Of a stretch of 64,000 nucleotides of DNA, positions 47,991 through 57,739 are shown piece after piece (position 1 is the first letter of the stretch; each line of letters starts with the position of its first letter). The notes under the pieces are model-generated. The model saw only the letters and a list, made by a program, of their open reading frames with translations. It was not told where the DNA came from and searched no databases. The stretch lies in NCBI GenBank assembly GCA_944470555.2, contig OX104127.1:45808934-45872933 (forward strand). Direction: 5' to 3'. This DNA is from Heterobilharzia americana. Lineage: Eukaryota; Platyhelminthes; Trematoda; Strigeidida; Schistosomatidae. Position numbers and translations under genes: made by a program.

Positions 47991-48161
47991 GTATCACTTC
48001 TTATTTTGTCTAGTACCTTTGTTCTCTTGCGTTGATTTGTCTGGCCTAATTTTGTTTTTGGCACGTCTAGCGTTTTTTTTTTATTATTGCACTCCTCATT
48101 GGTTATTTTTGCATTGTAATTTTTTTATTATCACTATCGTGCCTCGTTAATTCCCTGATCA

Positions 48162-48998
48162 ATGGCGGATAACGACTCGACTGCGCAGATGGCCATAACC
48201 CTCCAGCTTCCCACCTTCTGGGCCCACAGACCATCTGCATGGTTCTCCCATGTGGAAGCTCAGTTTGCCTTGAGACACATTCAATCACAAGAAACTAAGT
48301 CCAACTTAGTCATCGTCAGCTTACCGGAAAATGTGATTGAAGACGTGTCAGATGTGCTAGATGACCCAGCACCGAATCTTTACGATCGCCTCAAAACCGC
48401 CCTCATCAAACGTGTTGCACTTACTGACCAGCAGAAAGTGCAAGAACTTTTCAGGGATGTGCATCTGGGTGATCGCAAGCCGACGCAACTGCTTCGTCAG
48501 ATGAAGCAGCTGATTGCTGACTTCAACATTGATGAAGCATTTCTCAAGCAACTGTGGTTACAGAGGTTACCACAGTCGGTTCAAGGGATCCTCGCACCCT
48601 TCCATAAGTGCCCCTTAATAGAGTTGGCGGAAGCGGCTGACAGAGCTGTGGATGCTACGAAACCCAACACTAGTATCTCAGCTGCACTGTCTACTGCCAC
48701 GGATTCGTTCAAAAATCCTCCCTCGGCTGTTGAGCCAACAAGTTTCGATGTTATAACTCACATCTCAAAATTGTATGAGGAGTTGTGCAGCATCAGGAAC
48801 GAAATGCGGTCTGGTAGTTCTTACAAAGGTCGCACGTCTCGCTCGCGCAACAGGTCTGCCTCCCGTACCGATAGCAGACGTTCCAAATCGCGACAATCCC
48901 AACCCAGGTTGTGCTGGTACCATAAACGTTATGGTGCCAATGCCAAAAAGTGCACTCGACCTTGCACCTTCGAGGCTAACCAGGCGGGAAACGTGTGA
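48162..48998 (+). CDS. gag: Gag polyprotein of young Gypsy element
   Basis: Intact 278-codon ORF, start ATG in gatcaATGGCGG about 190 bases after the LTR. The N-terminal two thirds are capsid-like ([20 protein letters not shown] near residues 16-35; [33 protein letters not shown] near 105-125; [13 protein letters not shown] near 147-160). A basic Arg/Ser region follows (near 220-245). The nucleocapsid motif [18 protein letters not shown] is at residues 251-268, C-x2-H-x9-C-x3-C, the CHCC type of the CsRn1 clade. It ends TGA at 48,996. Gag forms the virus-like particle that packages element RNA. The frame overlaps pol, with a GGGAAAC heptamer at 48,986. Confidence 0.9.
   Translation: MADNDSTAQMAITLQLPTFWAHRPSAWFSHVEAQFALRHIQSQETKSNLVIVSLPENVIEDVSDVLDDPAPNLYDRLKTALIKRVALTDQQKVQELFRDVHLGDRKPTQLLRQMKQLIADFNIDEAFLKQLWLQRLPQSVQGILAPFHKCPLIELAEAADRAVDATKPNTSISAALSTATDSFKNPPSAVEPTSFDVITHISKLYEELCSIRNEMRSGSSYKGRTSRSRNRSASRTDSRRSKSRQSQPRLCWYHKRYGANAKKCTRPCTFEANQAGNV
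48986..48992 (+). promoter_or_regulatory. Candidate -1 ribosomal frameshift site GGGAAAC
   Basis: In the gag frame it reads gcG GGA AAC gtg tga: the heptamer is in canonical register and the gag stop follows after one codon. Slipping back one base gives GGG AAA CGT GTG AGC and enters pol. Seven bases downstream, gcca (48,999-49,002) with tggc and gcgac-taac-gtcgc can form a bulged hairpin ending near 49,030. GGGAAAC is a known retroviral gag-pro slippery sequence. Confidence 0.7.
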
Positions 48999-50590
48999 GC
49001 CAGCACGTGACGGCGACTAACGTCGCTGGCGAGCCACTTCCATGTCGCCTCTTCTTCGTCACTGATCGACATTCTGGGATACGCTTCCTAGTTGACACTG
49101 GGGCAGAAGCTAGCGTCATCCCACCTACGAAGGAAGAGCGTCTGCGGCCAATGTCTCTGCAACTTCGTGCCGCCAACGGTTCGCCCATCACAACCTATGG
49201 TCGGAGATTCCTCGATCTCAACCTTGGATTGCGTCGTCCCTTTCGTTGGGTTTTCATAGTGGCAGATGTGACCACCGGCATTATTGGTATGGATCTCTTG
49301 CAGCACTATCAGCTGCTGGTAGATGCTGGCAAGCATAAGTTGATAGATTCTACCACAACACTCTCTGTTTCCGGTATAGTCACAAAGACGCCGCCCCTCA
49401 GTCCCGTGTACTGCACGACGGACGCTTCTAGTCCCTATGCGTCTATCATTCAGTCCTTTCCGGATGTCTTTAAGCCAAGTCGTTGTGTCCCTTGTGTGAC
49501 TTCGAACGTTTCTCATCACATAACGACGACTGGCCCTCCAGTATTTGCGAAACCACGGCGATTATCCCCGGAGAAACTGCGTGCTGTAAAAGCCGAGTTC
49601 GAACACATGCTTGAAATGGGAATAATCAGACCATCCAACAGTCCATGGTCTTCACCCTTGCATGTGGTACCCAAGAACAATGGCATGGACTGGAGGCCTT
49701 GTGGTGACTACCGAAGGCTCAACGCTAAAACGATTCCAGATCGTTACCCAGTCCCTCACATTCACGACTTGACTGCATCTTTAAAAGGCTCGGTTATCTT
49801 CAGTAAGCTTGACTTGACGCGTGCATATCATCAGATCCCGGTTCATCCTGATGATGTTCCCAAGACAGCCGTCATTACACCGTTTGGTCTTTTTGAGTTC
49901 CTCCGTATGCCTTTTGGTCTTCGCAATGCAGCACAAACCTTCCAACGTTTTATTCACGATGTTTTACGTGGACTCGATTTCGCCTATGCCTACCTAGACG
50001 ATATACTAATCGCTAGTCCAGACGAAGACACCCATTTTAACCACTTGAAACAGGTTTTCGCCAGACTGTCAGAGCATTCGATGACAGTCAACCTGGCCAA
50101 ATGCCAAATTGGCGTTCGTTCACTAAAATTTTTGGGACACGTTATCGACGAGCAAGGCATTCGCCCACTACCTGAAAAGGTACAGGCGATCCAAGACTTC
50201 CCGGTCCCAGCGTCATTTAAAGCTCTGCGTGTGTTTTGGGGTATGGTGAGCTATTATCGTCGCTTCATTCCCCAATGTGCACACATTTTGACTGCACTGA
50301 CCGACCTGCTGAAAAGTAAATGTAAAACTTTCAGCTTGACTCCGGAGGCACTAGAAGCATTTCGCAAGATCAAAACCGCAATAGCAGACGCCACGATGCT
50401 GGTGCATCAAGACGTAAACCTACCTCTCAGCATTGCGGTTGACGCCTCTAACACGGCCATTGGAGCTGTGTTGCAACAACTTTCGGATCACACTTGGATC
50501 CCAGTTGCATTCTTCTCCGGAAGTTATCCACCTGCGAAATGCGGTACAGCACTTTCGGCAGGGAACTGCTCGCCATATATGCCTCAGTGA
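48993..50590 (+). CDS. pol: Pol: protease and reverse transcriptase, frameshifted in RNase H
   Basis: Open in the -1 frame relative to gag. Numbering from the GTG at 48,995: protease [10 protein letters not shown] with DTGA at 34-37 and [10 protein letters not shown] near 92; RT blocks [12 protein letters not shown] near 232, [15 protein letters not shown] near 270, [20 protein letters not shown] near 296, YLDD at 333-336 and [13 protein letters not shown] near 378. RNase H begins [18 protein letters not shown] near 477. Near 50,516-50,519 one base is missing relative to the expected frame; after it the ORF runs off into 20 unrelated codons and stops at 50,588-50,590, while the correct sequence continues in another frame. 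Protease and RT look complete. Confidence 0.88.
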
Positions 50591-50913
50591 AACATTTTCG
50601 TCATTTTGTGGAAGGTCGTGACTTCATCATCTTTACCGACCATAAACCTCTGACGTATGCCTTACACACCACTACTGACAGATATTCACCGCGTGAATTA
50701 CGTCACCTAGATTATATTTCGCAATTCACGTCGGACATCCGTCATATTTCTGGTGTGAATAACCCTGTCGCGGACGCACTGTCTCGCGTTTGCACCACTA
50801 CTTTGCCTCGAGCAGTCGACTTACGGAAGATTGCCGAACTTCAGGATTCAGACGAGGAGATTGGAAAACTTCAACACTCATCCTCTCTGAAGATACAGCG
50901 TTACCGCTCCTGA
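50494..50913 (+). pseudogene. Pol continuation: RNase H end and linker
   Basis: After the 1-base frameshift the RNase H continues in this frame: [20 protein letters not shown] near 50,520, HFVEGRDFIIFTDHKPL near 50,605 (catalytic Asp) and NPVADALSRV near 50,760. The linker IAELQDSDEEIGKLQ follows near 50,830 and the frame ends TGA at 50,911. A second frame change near 50,880 leads into the stretch ALPLLNSEVSILCDTSTG. Confidence 0.8.
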
Positions 50914-51113
50914 ACAGTGAAGTGTCAATATTGTGCGACACCTCCACAGGCACACCCAGACCCTTGCCGCCGGACTCCCTAACAGACTCGTTTAGTCGCG
51001 CGTATCCTGAACCTTCTAAAAGAGCCACGTCTAGTAACACTGATCCAGTAACCTCTACACGTGCTGGGAGGCGTGTACATTGGCCCAAGCGATACGCCGA
51101 GTTCGTTAATTAG
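50790..51113 (+). pseudogene. Pol C-terminal tail after integrase deletion
   Basis: From about 50,880 this frame reads the pre-integrase linker (LNSEVSILCDTSTGTPRPLP), then at about 50,985 jumps without an integrase zinc finger or catalytic core to the extreme C-terminus (STRAGRRVHWPKRYAEFVN, stop at 51,111). Roughly 1 kb present in complete relatives is missing (estimate from family length). The tail resembles the tail kept in the 40 kb element. Confidence 0.72.
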
Positions 51114-51743
51114 CCCCTGAGCAACTTCACACTTGGTGAATTCGGAGTTTCAACTACTTTGTCGTGGCATACACTTTCAATGCGTTTTCATACCTAAAGT
51201 TTTCAAAAGTCATGTTTACTACTTTGCAAACAGTTTTTTTTTCAAAAAAAAAAAGAAAAATCAAAAATACAATTTAAATTCCGAAAACTTTTTTTGGTTG
51301 GTTATTATTTTTTTTTCTGTACTACTCCCACTTCGAATTGTTTGGTTTTCCTTTTCTTAGCACTCTAATGTCCCATTTCTTTCTTCTTGCAGAACCTAGA
51401 AAATGCGTTGAAAATTGGATACAATTGGCCGCTGACGATGCTACTTGGATCGTTCTTCGGTTCTCTTTGTACCAATTTCCCCCTGTACACTCCCCGGTAG
51501 ATTAAGAAGCAATAGGGAAAAGTAGACGGAGGCTTTGGGTCACCTTCCACCACTGCGAGAAGGGTTGCGTCTAGACGCAAAGTTATCTTACCTCGTAGGT
51601 GTGCATAGTTGCACTAGCTTCGGAGACCCACACGTCACCTACTCCATCACCAATATGGAAAGGTGTTGCGTGTCCGCCTCGCAGTCGCCTCCTAGGATCG
51701 AAGGTTGCCGGTATCCCAACAACCTTCTAGGAGGGGGATAACC
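51114..51743 (+). other. 3' non-coding region of young Gypsy element
   Basis: AT-rich first half with an A run at 51,247, a long pyrimidine tract and a strong acceptor-like ttctttcttcttgcag ending at 51,392, then a C/G-richer second half and the polypurine tract before the LTR. No ORF recognised. Confidence 0.6.
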
Positions 51744-52175
51744 TGTAGTGCACCTTCCTGGCACCAAAATATAACTAGGGCTAAAATAAATAGTTTAAAT
51801 TAAATTAACTAAATAAATCTCTAGCTTGCCTCCGGATGCTTAGGGTGTTTTAAGTTTTGTTTTAACGAGCATGCATCCGAGCAGGCTTGGACGCCATTTT
51901 TGCGCTCCATTGTGCTGATCACCACGCACGTACTCCGAGTCCCTAGTTCAGCCTTACAAGCCAGATAAGTTGATTAAACTTTTCCCTCATTCATTATTAT
52001 TACATTTACCTTAAATACATAGCTCCTTTAAATACATTGCGTATCAGTTCTTTTGATTTGTGTTTTGTTACCAGTACTTACACGTTAGGTAAAGTACTGG
52101 TTAAGCAGGTACTAGAGCACATCAAATTAAGTAGGGTTGATCAAACGTTACGGAATTGTAACACGCATTCCTACA
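51744..52175 (+). repeat. Right LTR, young Gypsy element
   Basis: Same 432 bases as the left LTR except one. Preceded by the purine tract aggaggggg at 51,730-51,738. Confidence 0.95.
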
Positions 52176-53470
52176 TGCCGATGGGGTCGATTTTAGTGAA
52201 TACGGTGACACCGTTAAGACAGTTGGTGGCCTTTTTAATATTAATCGCTGGATGCCTGTCAGTACTGGTATGGTAGTTTAGTGCTCTATAACCGTCATGC
52301 GACTGCTAGTCTGTCTGATTTTTCTTGGCCACCACAAGTTATAAAGGAACCCACTGACTGTTGGAATGGTGATGATGCCTAATTGAAACATATAATCAAA
52401 TTCAGTCGTAGAGATTCTCAGGCCACCTGGTGCTAGTTTGCCGGGTCTTGTGAATGAATACCGGAGAGAATCGTGTTTTACGGCTGTCACCATAGGAACT
52501 AAGCGGGAAGTTGGTGCATCAGACGACGTCTGGTTTTGGAAATCCGCCGACATATTTCTAAACTTTTCGGTTGACACTGGAGGAGATTGTACCAGGTTTA
52601 AGGATGTAATGTAGGTGGCTTTAACCGTCTTTCAGCTGAGAGCTCACTGCAGCGTTTCTTGTGGTTACCGAAAATCCATACTTCTCCGAAAGTCTTCCAG
52701 CCGGTATTGCTAAGTCCGGGCCTCTTATGGTGAAAAACCAAGGAAACTGCCATTTCAGTCTGAGAACTAGAGTTCTGATCTTTCAAAAGAACCTCGCTTT
52801 TTGTATTTTTTGGGGCCTGGTAACGTGACTGCACATTTTTAGCGTCCGTGGTCAACCCCGTCTCATGGCAGAATACCGGATTCGGCCTCCGTATTTGGCA
52901 AGAATTCAATGCCGGAATTTCTGTCTGTGACGGAATAGACGACTGTCTGTGCACCCCTCCTCAGTAGTTGCCAGCTGAGGAGAGGCCATCTATTCTTTAT
53001 TTCCGTAGGGACTGCTCACCCAGGCGTATGCAGCCGCACATCTCTTAGAGTATGCATTACGCTTCCATTGATACCAAAAATTCATCAACAATGCCGAAAA
53101 TGTCCAGGTCCACTTCATGACCTCTGTCCAATCAAGGGTTTGCCCCTTTGACTTCGACCCTGATTAATTTGAGCCACACCTTCCCTTAGTTGTTTCACGT
53201 TTTCCCCTGATTCTACTATGATGCTGTCTTTAGAGTAGCTGTGACCAGTATAATGAACTGCTTGGCCGCCTCGAGCTGCACATCTCTCCACAGTGCAATC
53301 TGCTATCCGACCCAATTCTGGAAGCGTGTTCCCTTCTTTTTGTACTCCAAGCGCGTGTTGGACAGAAGGCAGCAGTGTGTGGATTCAACCTTCTTTTGGG
53401 AGGGCTCCCTCGATAGAACTATCTCCCACTGTTTTTATGAGTTCCCTCAAAAGCGGGATTGTGTCACCCG
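52176..53470 (-). pseudogene. Old Gypsy element, gag and RT start
   Basis: Upstream half of the element split by the young insertion, read on the minus strand. A gag part near 53,310-53,130 (ELGRIADCTVE, ENVKQLREGVAQINQG) precedes a decayed nucleocapsid segment near 52,880-52,820. The pre-RT block RISTTEFDYMFQLGIITIP lies near 52,390. RT blocks DGYRALN near 52,300 and TNCLNGVTVFTKIDP near 52,210 end at the insertion site. The protease DTG motif was not found. The RT palm, RNase H and integrase start are absent between here and the integrase half at 47,541, so the old element was already deleted. Confidence 0.7.
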
Positions 53471-53578
53471 ATACCGGGTGACGTAATACGGCATAAACCC
53501 TAACAGACAGACGAAAAGTTTTTTTTGGAGTGGAACAAACGAACAACTCACTTTCGCCACTGCAGCTCTGGTAAACGG

Positions 53579-53838
53579 CTAAGCTAAACCAATATCAGTA
53601 AAACGCGGAGGTAAAAGTCCCGAAGTACGATATGCTTTCAATTGTGCACGAGCAGAAGTACCACCCTTTGAATGACGACGAACCATGATAATTTGATGCG
53701 CCAATGAATGTAAATGCAAGCGAGAAAGTCCACGCCACCTAGGACTACTAGCTGTATGAACATGAGGAAGATTTTGATCATTCATGTATGCCCATACAGA
53801 GCGCATATAATCAAGCATATGTGCCGCTCTCGGATACG
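53579..53838 (-). CDS. Orphan host exon, C-terminal
   Basis: Minus-strand frame of 86 codons open from the acceptor attagtacag (exon from 53,838, phase 1) to a TAG at 53,579-53,581. Sequence includes YPRAAHMLDYMRSVWAYMND, RGLSRLHLHSLAHQIIMVRR and ends FTDIGLA. Composition and third-position A/T bias resemble host exons, not retroelement debris, and no motif of any element in the window fits. I do not recognise the protein. It could equally be an isolated exon of a gene with distant introns or a processed fragment; upstream exons were not found within the window. Confidence 0.45.
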
Positions 53839-53849
53839 CTGTACTAATG

Positions 53850-56800
53850 GATAATTTACGAAACCGACTGACACTTTTTAACTACATAAACGTTTTTTTA
53901 ACTCAAAGAAAATTTATCAAAGTAAATTGTATAGAAATACCGGATCTATCCTTAATACACTCAATGAATCAAGAGTTGAGAAAATATATTTACAAGTATT
54001 ATAAGAAACGCTTTGCATCAGCCAAGTAACGAACGCTTTCCAAGTAGGTAGGTTAAGGGATCATCCCCAAATGTATAATTGTGCACGTACTGGAAGACGT
54101 CAAACAATTTCCTTACTATCGAAAACAAGGTAGATTGTAGAAGGAACATCTTCCTAAGTAAACAAAATTGAAAAATATAAAGTTTGAAGAAATCTTTCAA
54201 GACTGTGGAAGCTGTAAAACATAGATGCACATTGCAAATACAGAAGAGTGATTTTTCTCACATCGTTCCTTTCATCAACATTTTGTGTTCCATCGACTAT
54301 TTTTCTTTGTTTACAAAACAAATAATAGAAAATTGGAAGACCAAACATTTTGAAGAACAAAAATTAATACAGGATTTTTACGATGTAACTAAGTGTTGCG
54401 AAGAAAACAAAGCTACAGTGACTCAATAAAACCAATACATAACCTTGAAATATAAACGACGGATACTGACAGGGTAAAATTGTCAGTTTATCGAAAGTGA
54501 ATAAAAAATGTAAAATGATCAATAAAATTTTATCGATCACCATCATTAGCTATGGAATAGAAATGAACAAAAACGTCAGCATATCTTGAAGCTACCCCAC
54601 CCTTCTGTTTGCATACAAAGTAAAGGAGTTGAAAGTGTAGACAAGAAAGCGAATAATCCCTTTACCAGAACAGAGCTAATTAGCTACAAGAATATGTAGT
54701 TCTCTCTGAAATATCTCTTTGACACGTGGTATTAAATATTTTAAGAACAGAACAACTCTTGAAAAAGAATTTGTTAGCCTTCAGCTTATCCAATAAATTT
54801 AAGAAATGTAGAATAAGCGTTAGTGATGCAGTTACAAATCACAAAGGAATAATTATTAGCATATAATATTATGTACAAATGTAGACAATATCCATTTAGT
54901 TTACTTTAAGCTTGTGTAACAAAAGTAACCACGCTCAACACTGCAGTCGGTCTAACTGAGAATTATATGATGGAGTAAGATTTCACTGTAGACAGAAAAG
55001 CGCTGGTATCGAATGAAAAAATATACCATAGGAAAACTTCATGAGTCAGTGAGTATGAAAAGATGATCGTATTATCAAAGTAAAACATCCCAAAGAAAAG
55101 AACCATTTTCTAAAACCCACTCTTTAAATGTGCAGCAAGTCGAAGCAAAAGAAAGACAGTGGGAAAACATCCAATTCGGTGAGTTTTGAATACTCTAGGA
55201 ATAAATTTCATTACAAAATATTTACTGTGAACAACCTGAGAGAGAAGTCAATAAACGTACAAAGAGTGATTGTGTTTGTGATGAATCTTGAGTCGACACG
55301 AAGAGCTGTTAATCACATCTTAAACACTACAGGCTGGAAGTCTACACTTCCAGCACCACTGATACTGACTGTTAGTAGCTTCAGATACTGGTATGTTCCC
55401 TGTTCTGACAACTCTAGGCTATTTAAAACTAGCCAACATCGTGAGCAGAAGTAACTTCTGAATCAATATGAGTTGCCTATACCGTTTCGGGTAAAATATC
55501 ATCAAGCGACTAAACCTCTTAAAAAAGGTTTTGCTTTGTAGCTCCACAGTATGCAACCAGTACTTTGAAAATCCATAGTCAATTTATGTGACTTAGTTTT
55601 AAAAAGTAGCGTCTCGAAAGAAATTTAAATGCACTCAATAGCCCTGTCTATTTTCGTGCAGCAGGTAATGAAGTATAGTTCGAATGCATAACCAACTGGT
55701 TGGAAGTTGATTATCTGGACCAGTGATTCGCAGCTCCTTAGTGCAAAAATGATTTCTAGAGTAGAACAAGAAATAAAGTCTTTGATTAACTGTCTGAAAA
55801 GTATAAGAAATGTTGAGGGTAACTGGACATTCAGAATCTAAAGTTTGAAGACCCTCAGTGATATGGACCAAAATCAGTTACGGTGGCAAGAACGTACTTA
55901 CTCTTCACAATCAAGTTTCTGCAGCGATTCCCTAGAATGCTATTCAATCAATTTGATGGGTCTGTTCTTTGGTCTCAGGACCTATCGCCATTCCTCAATA
56001 AACGGGTATTAATGTTTACAAAGGATTTACCAATAAAAATAGATGCATCATTTTTGCACAAATTTCTTTGCTGCAAAATGCGCCTAAGATTTACGTTATT
56101 TTCTAAATACTGATAAACGTGACTCAGATGAAATGTCATCATTCGCGAAAATTAAGGTAGGTTGTATATTTTTGGAGCACTCTCTTAAAAATGTAAACTA
56201 CATAGTACATCTTTGCTACACATTAATGTAACTGTAACTCAAAGAAGGTAACATTGGGAATTCATCTCATTTGACTGAAGAGAGATGGAAAAATTGTGTT
56301 GACAGGTTTCATAATTATGAGAACCATTTAAAGACACACAATTCACAAAGTCAACTTCATTAGCTAGGTTGTCCAGTCTTCTATCTAAAACGGTTCCAAT
56401 CAATTTTAGACTCATACAATTGTACTAAACAAGAAAAAGAATAGCTTGGTTTTGATAACAGTCTAATTGCCACAATAAAACCAGGATTATATCGTTTTTC
56501 GACAAACCTATAGGGGGTTTGGTCTAAGCATTTGACCCTAGAACAATAGGGTCCTGGATTTCAATGTCACAGAGGTTCCTTCAGCCAAGGCAAGCGAGTA
56601 GTAAGTGACTCATAGCCTTGTAAGTTAATTTGTACCGGGTCGTTACATCAATACAAAAACAAGAAGACTTAATCCAGGCAGACCGCAAAAAGTCTCTGAA
56701 TACCACAAACGTGGCAATTTATGATATGAAACGTTGAATCCCTAGGCTATATATTGCAAAGGAGAAACAGTGGAAGGAAATTATGCAACCGGAAAGCATA

Positions 56801-57739
56801 TTTCACAGAATAAGTTAAAACTATTCACGCCACTCAGTGGAGTTTCACTGTTCACTTTTTCGATGTCAGACAGATCACAGATCGCCGTCTGAACACTTAC
56901 GCTTTCGAATGACAGTAAAAAAAGGTGAAATACATAGTGGTTAAATTGGTATTGACGGTTCCTCGTTATCCATACGACTAGAAGAAATAAACTCAAAAGG
57001 ATATTTCTTTTCTGAGTAGTCAGTGCTCAATAGTACATTCAAGACGAAAGAAAATTTTATGAATAGTCTCTTAAACCTAACGTTACAATGGTACCATTTT
57101 ATGTGAATGCACAAAACAGACATCTTTTAATTAGTCAACAACAGTTTGCTTAAGTTGAACCGAGTTGATAGTAAACGGCGTAACGCCTTTCCAAAAAGTC
57201 GTTGACTGTTGCTGCAATATGGGCTGAAAGTGCAAACCTCCTGACTAAGACACTTGATATGCCAGAGATAGATGATTTAGGACTATAAATTATACGGCTT
57301 ACATGTTTCGTCTTCTGATGTTCATTCAGTGTAAAATTGTGCGTAGTTGAATAACTTTTAACAGTAACGAACAATCAATAAGAATAAATGAAATATATTT
57401 GTAAAATCCCAATGAAGTAGAAAAATAAATTTCTGACGCTTCGCGAATTTGTGGAAATCGCTTCTTCACAGAAGAGTTTAAATAGTAAAAGGTGACGAAT
57501 CAAACCACATTGTCTATACATGATGATAATATGAATGTGAATGTCATCGTTATGCTGGTCAGGAAGCGTTCATAATTTGTCTTTGTTTATCATTTAATTA
57601 GTCTGGAGTTCAATGTGATATGTTTCATGTACATGTAACTGGGTATGAGTGTAAGAAAAAATAAATAAATAATATGGATGAAAAATTCGGTTTGTTTGTG
57701 TGTATGTACTTTTGATCAGATCATTGTGTGATGCATTGT
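53850..57739. other. Mostly unique non-coding sequence
   Basis: Candidate plus-strand exon 54,244-54,429 (after aaatacag, encoding SIDYFSLFTKQIIENWKTKH, stop TAA) is possible but lacks a pyrimidine tract; I give it about 0.25. Plus-strand frames at 53,847-54,029, 55,128-55,454 and 55,883-56,113 have no motif. A 9-bp perfect hairpin lies at 55,333-55,354. Confidence 0.4.
55333..55354. repeat. Perfect 9-bp hairpin
   Basis: gctggaagt-ctac-acttccagc, stem of nine pairs and a 4-base loop; no T-run follows and no gene context is apparent. Confidence 0.7.

Larger units (their letters stand above)
47542..52175 (+). mobile_element. Young Gypsy (CsRn1-type) element, integrase deleted
   Basis: Two 432-base LTRs with one visible difference (c at 47,967, t at 52,169) enclose gag, pol and a long 3' non-coding region. 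tgcc is duplicated at 47,538-47,541 and 52,176-52,179. It lies head-to-head within an older minus-strand Gypsy element. Gag and the protease-RT part of pol are intact; RNase H has a 1-base frameshift and the integrase core is absent. LTR near-identity indicates a very recent insertion, so integrase must have come from another copy (inference). Confidence 0.92.

Noticed and set aside
52800..52830. A-rich heptamer near the old element's nucleocapsid end as a third frameshift site
   Set aside because: An AAAAAAT run is in a suitable register, but the surrounding sequence is too decayed to tell signal from chance.
53847..54029. 60-codon plus-strand ORF next to the orphan exon
   Set aside because: AT-rich composition, overlaps the exon's acceptor region on the other strand, ends without a splice donor.
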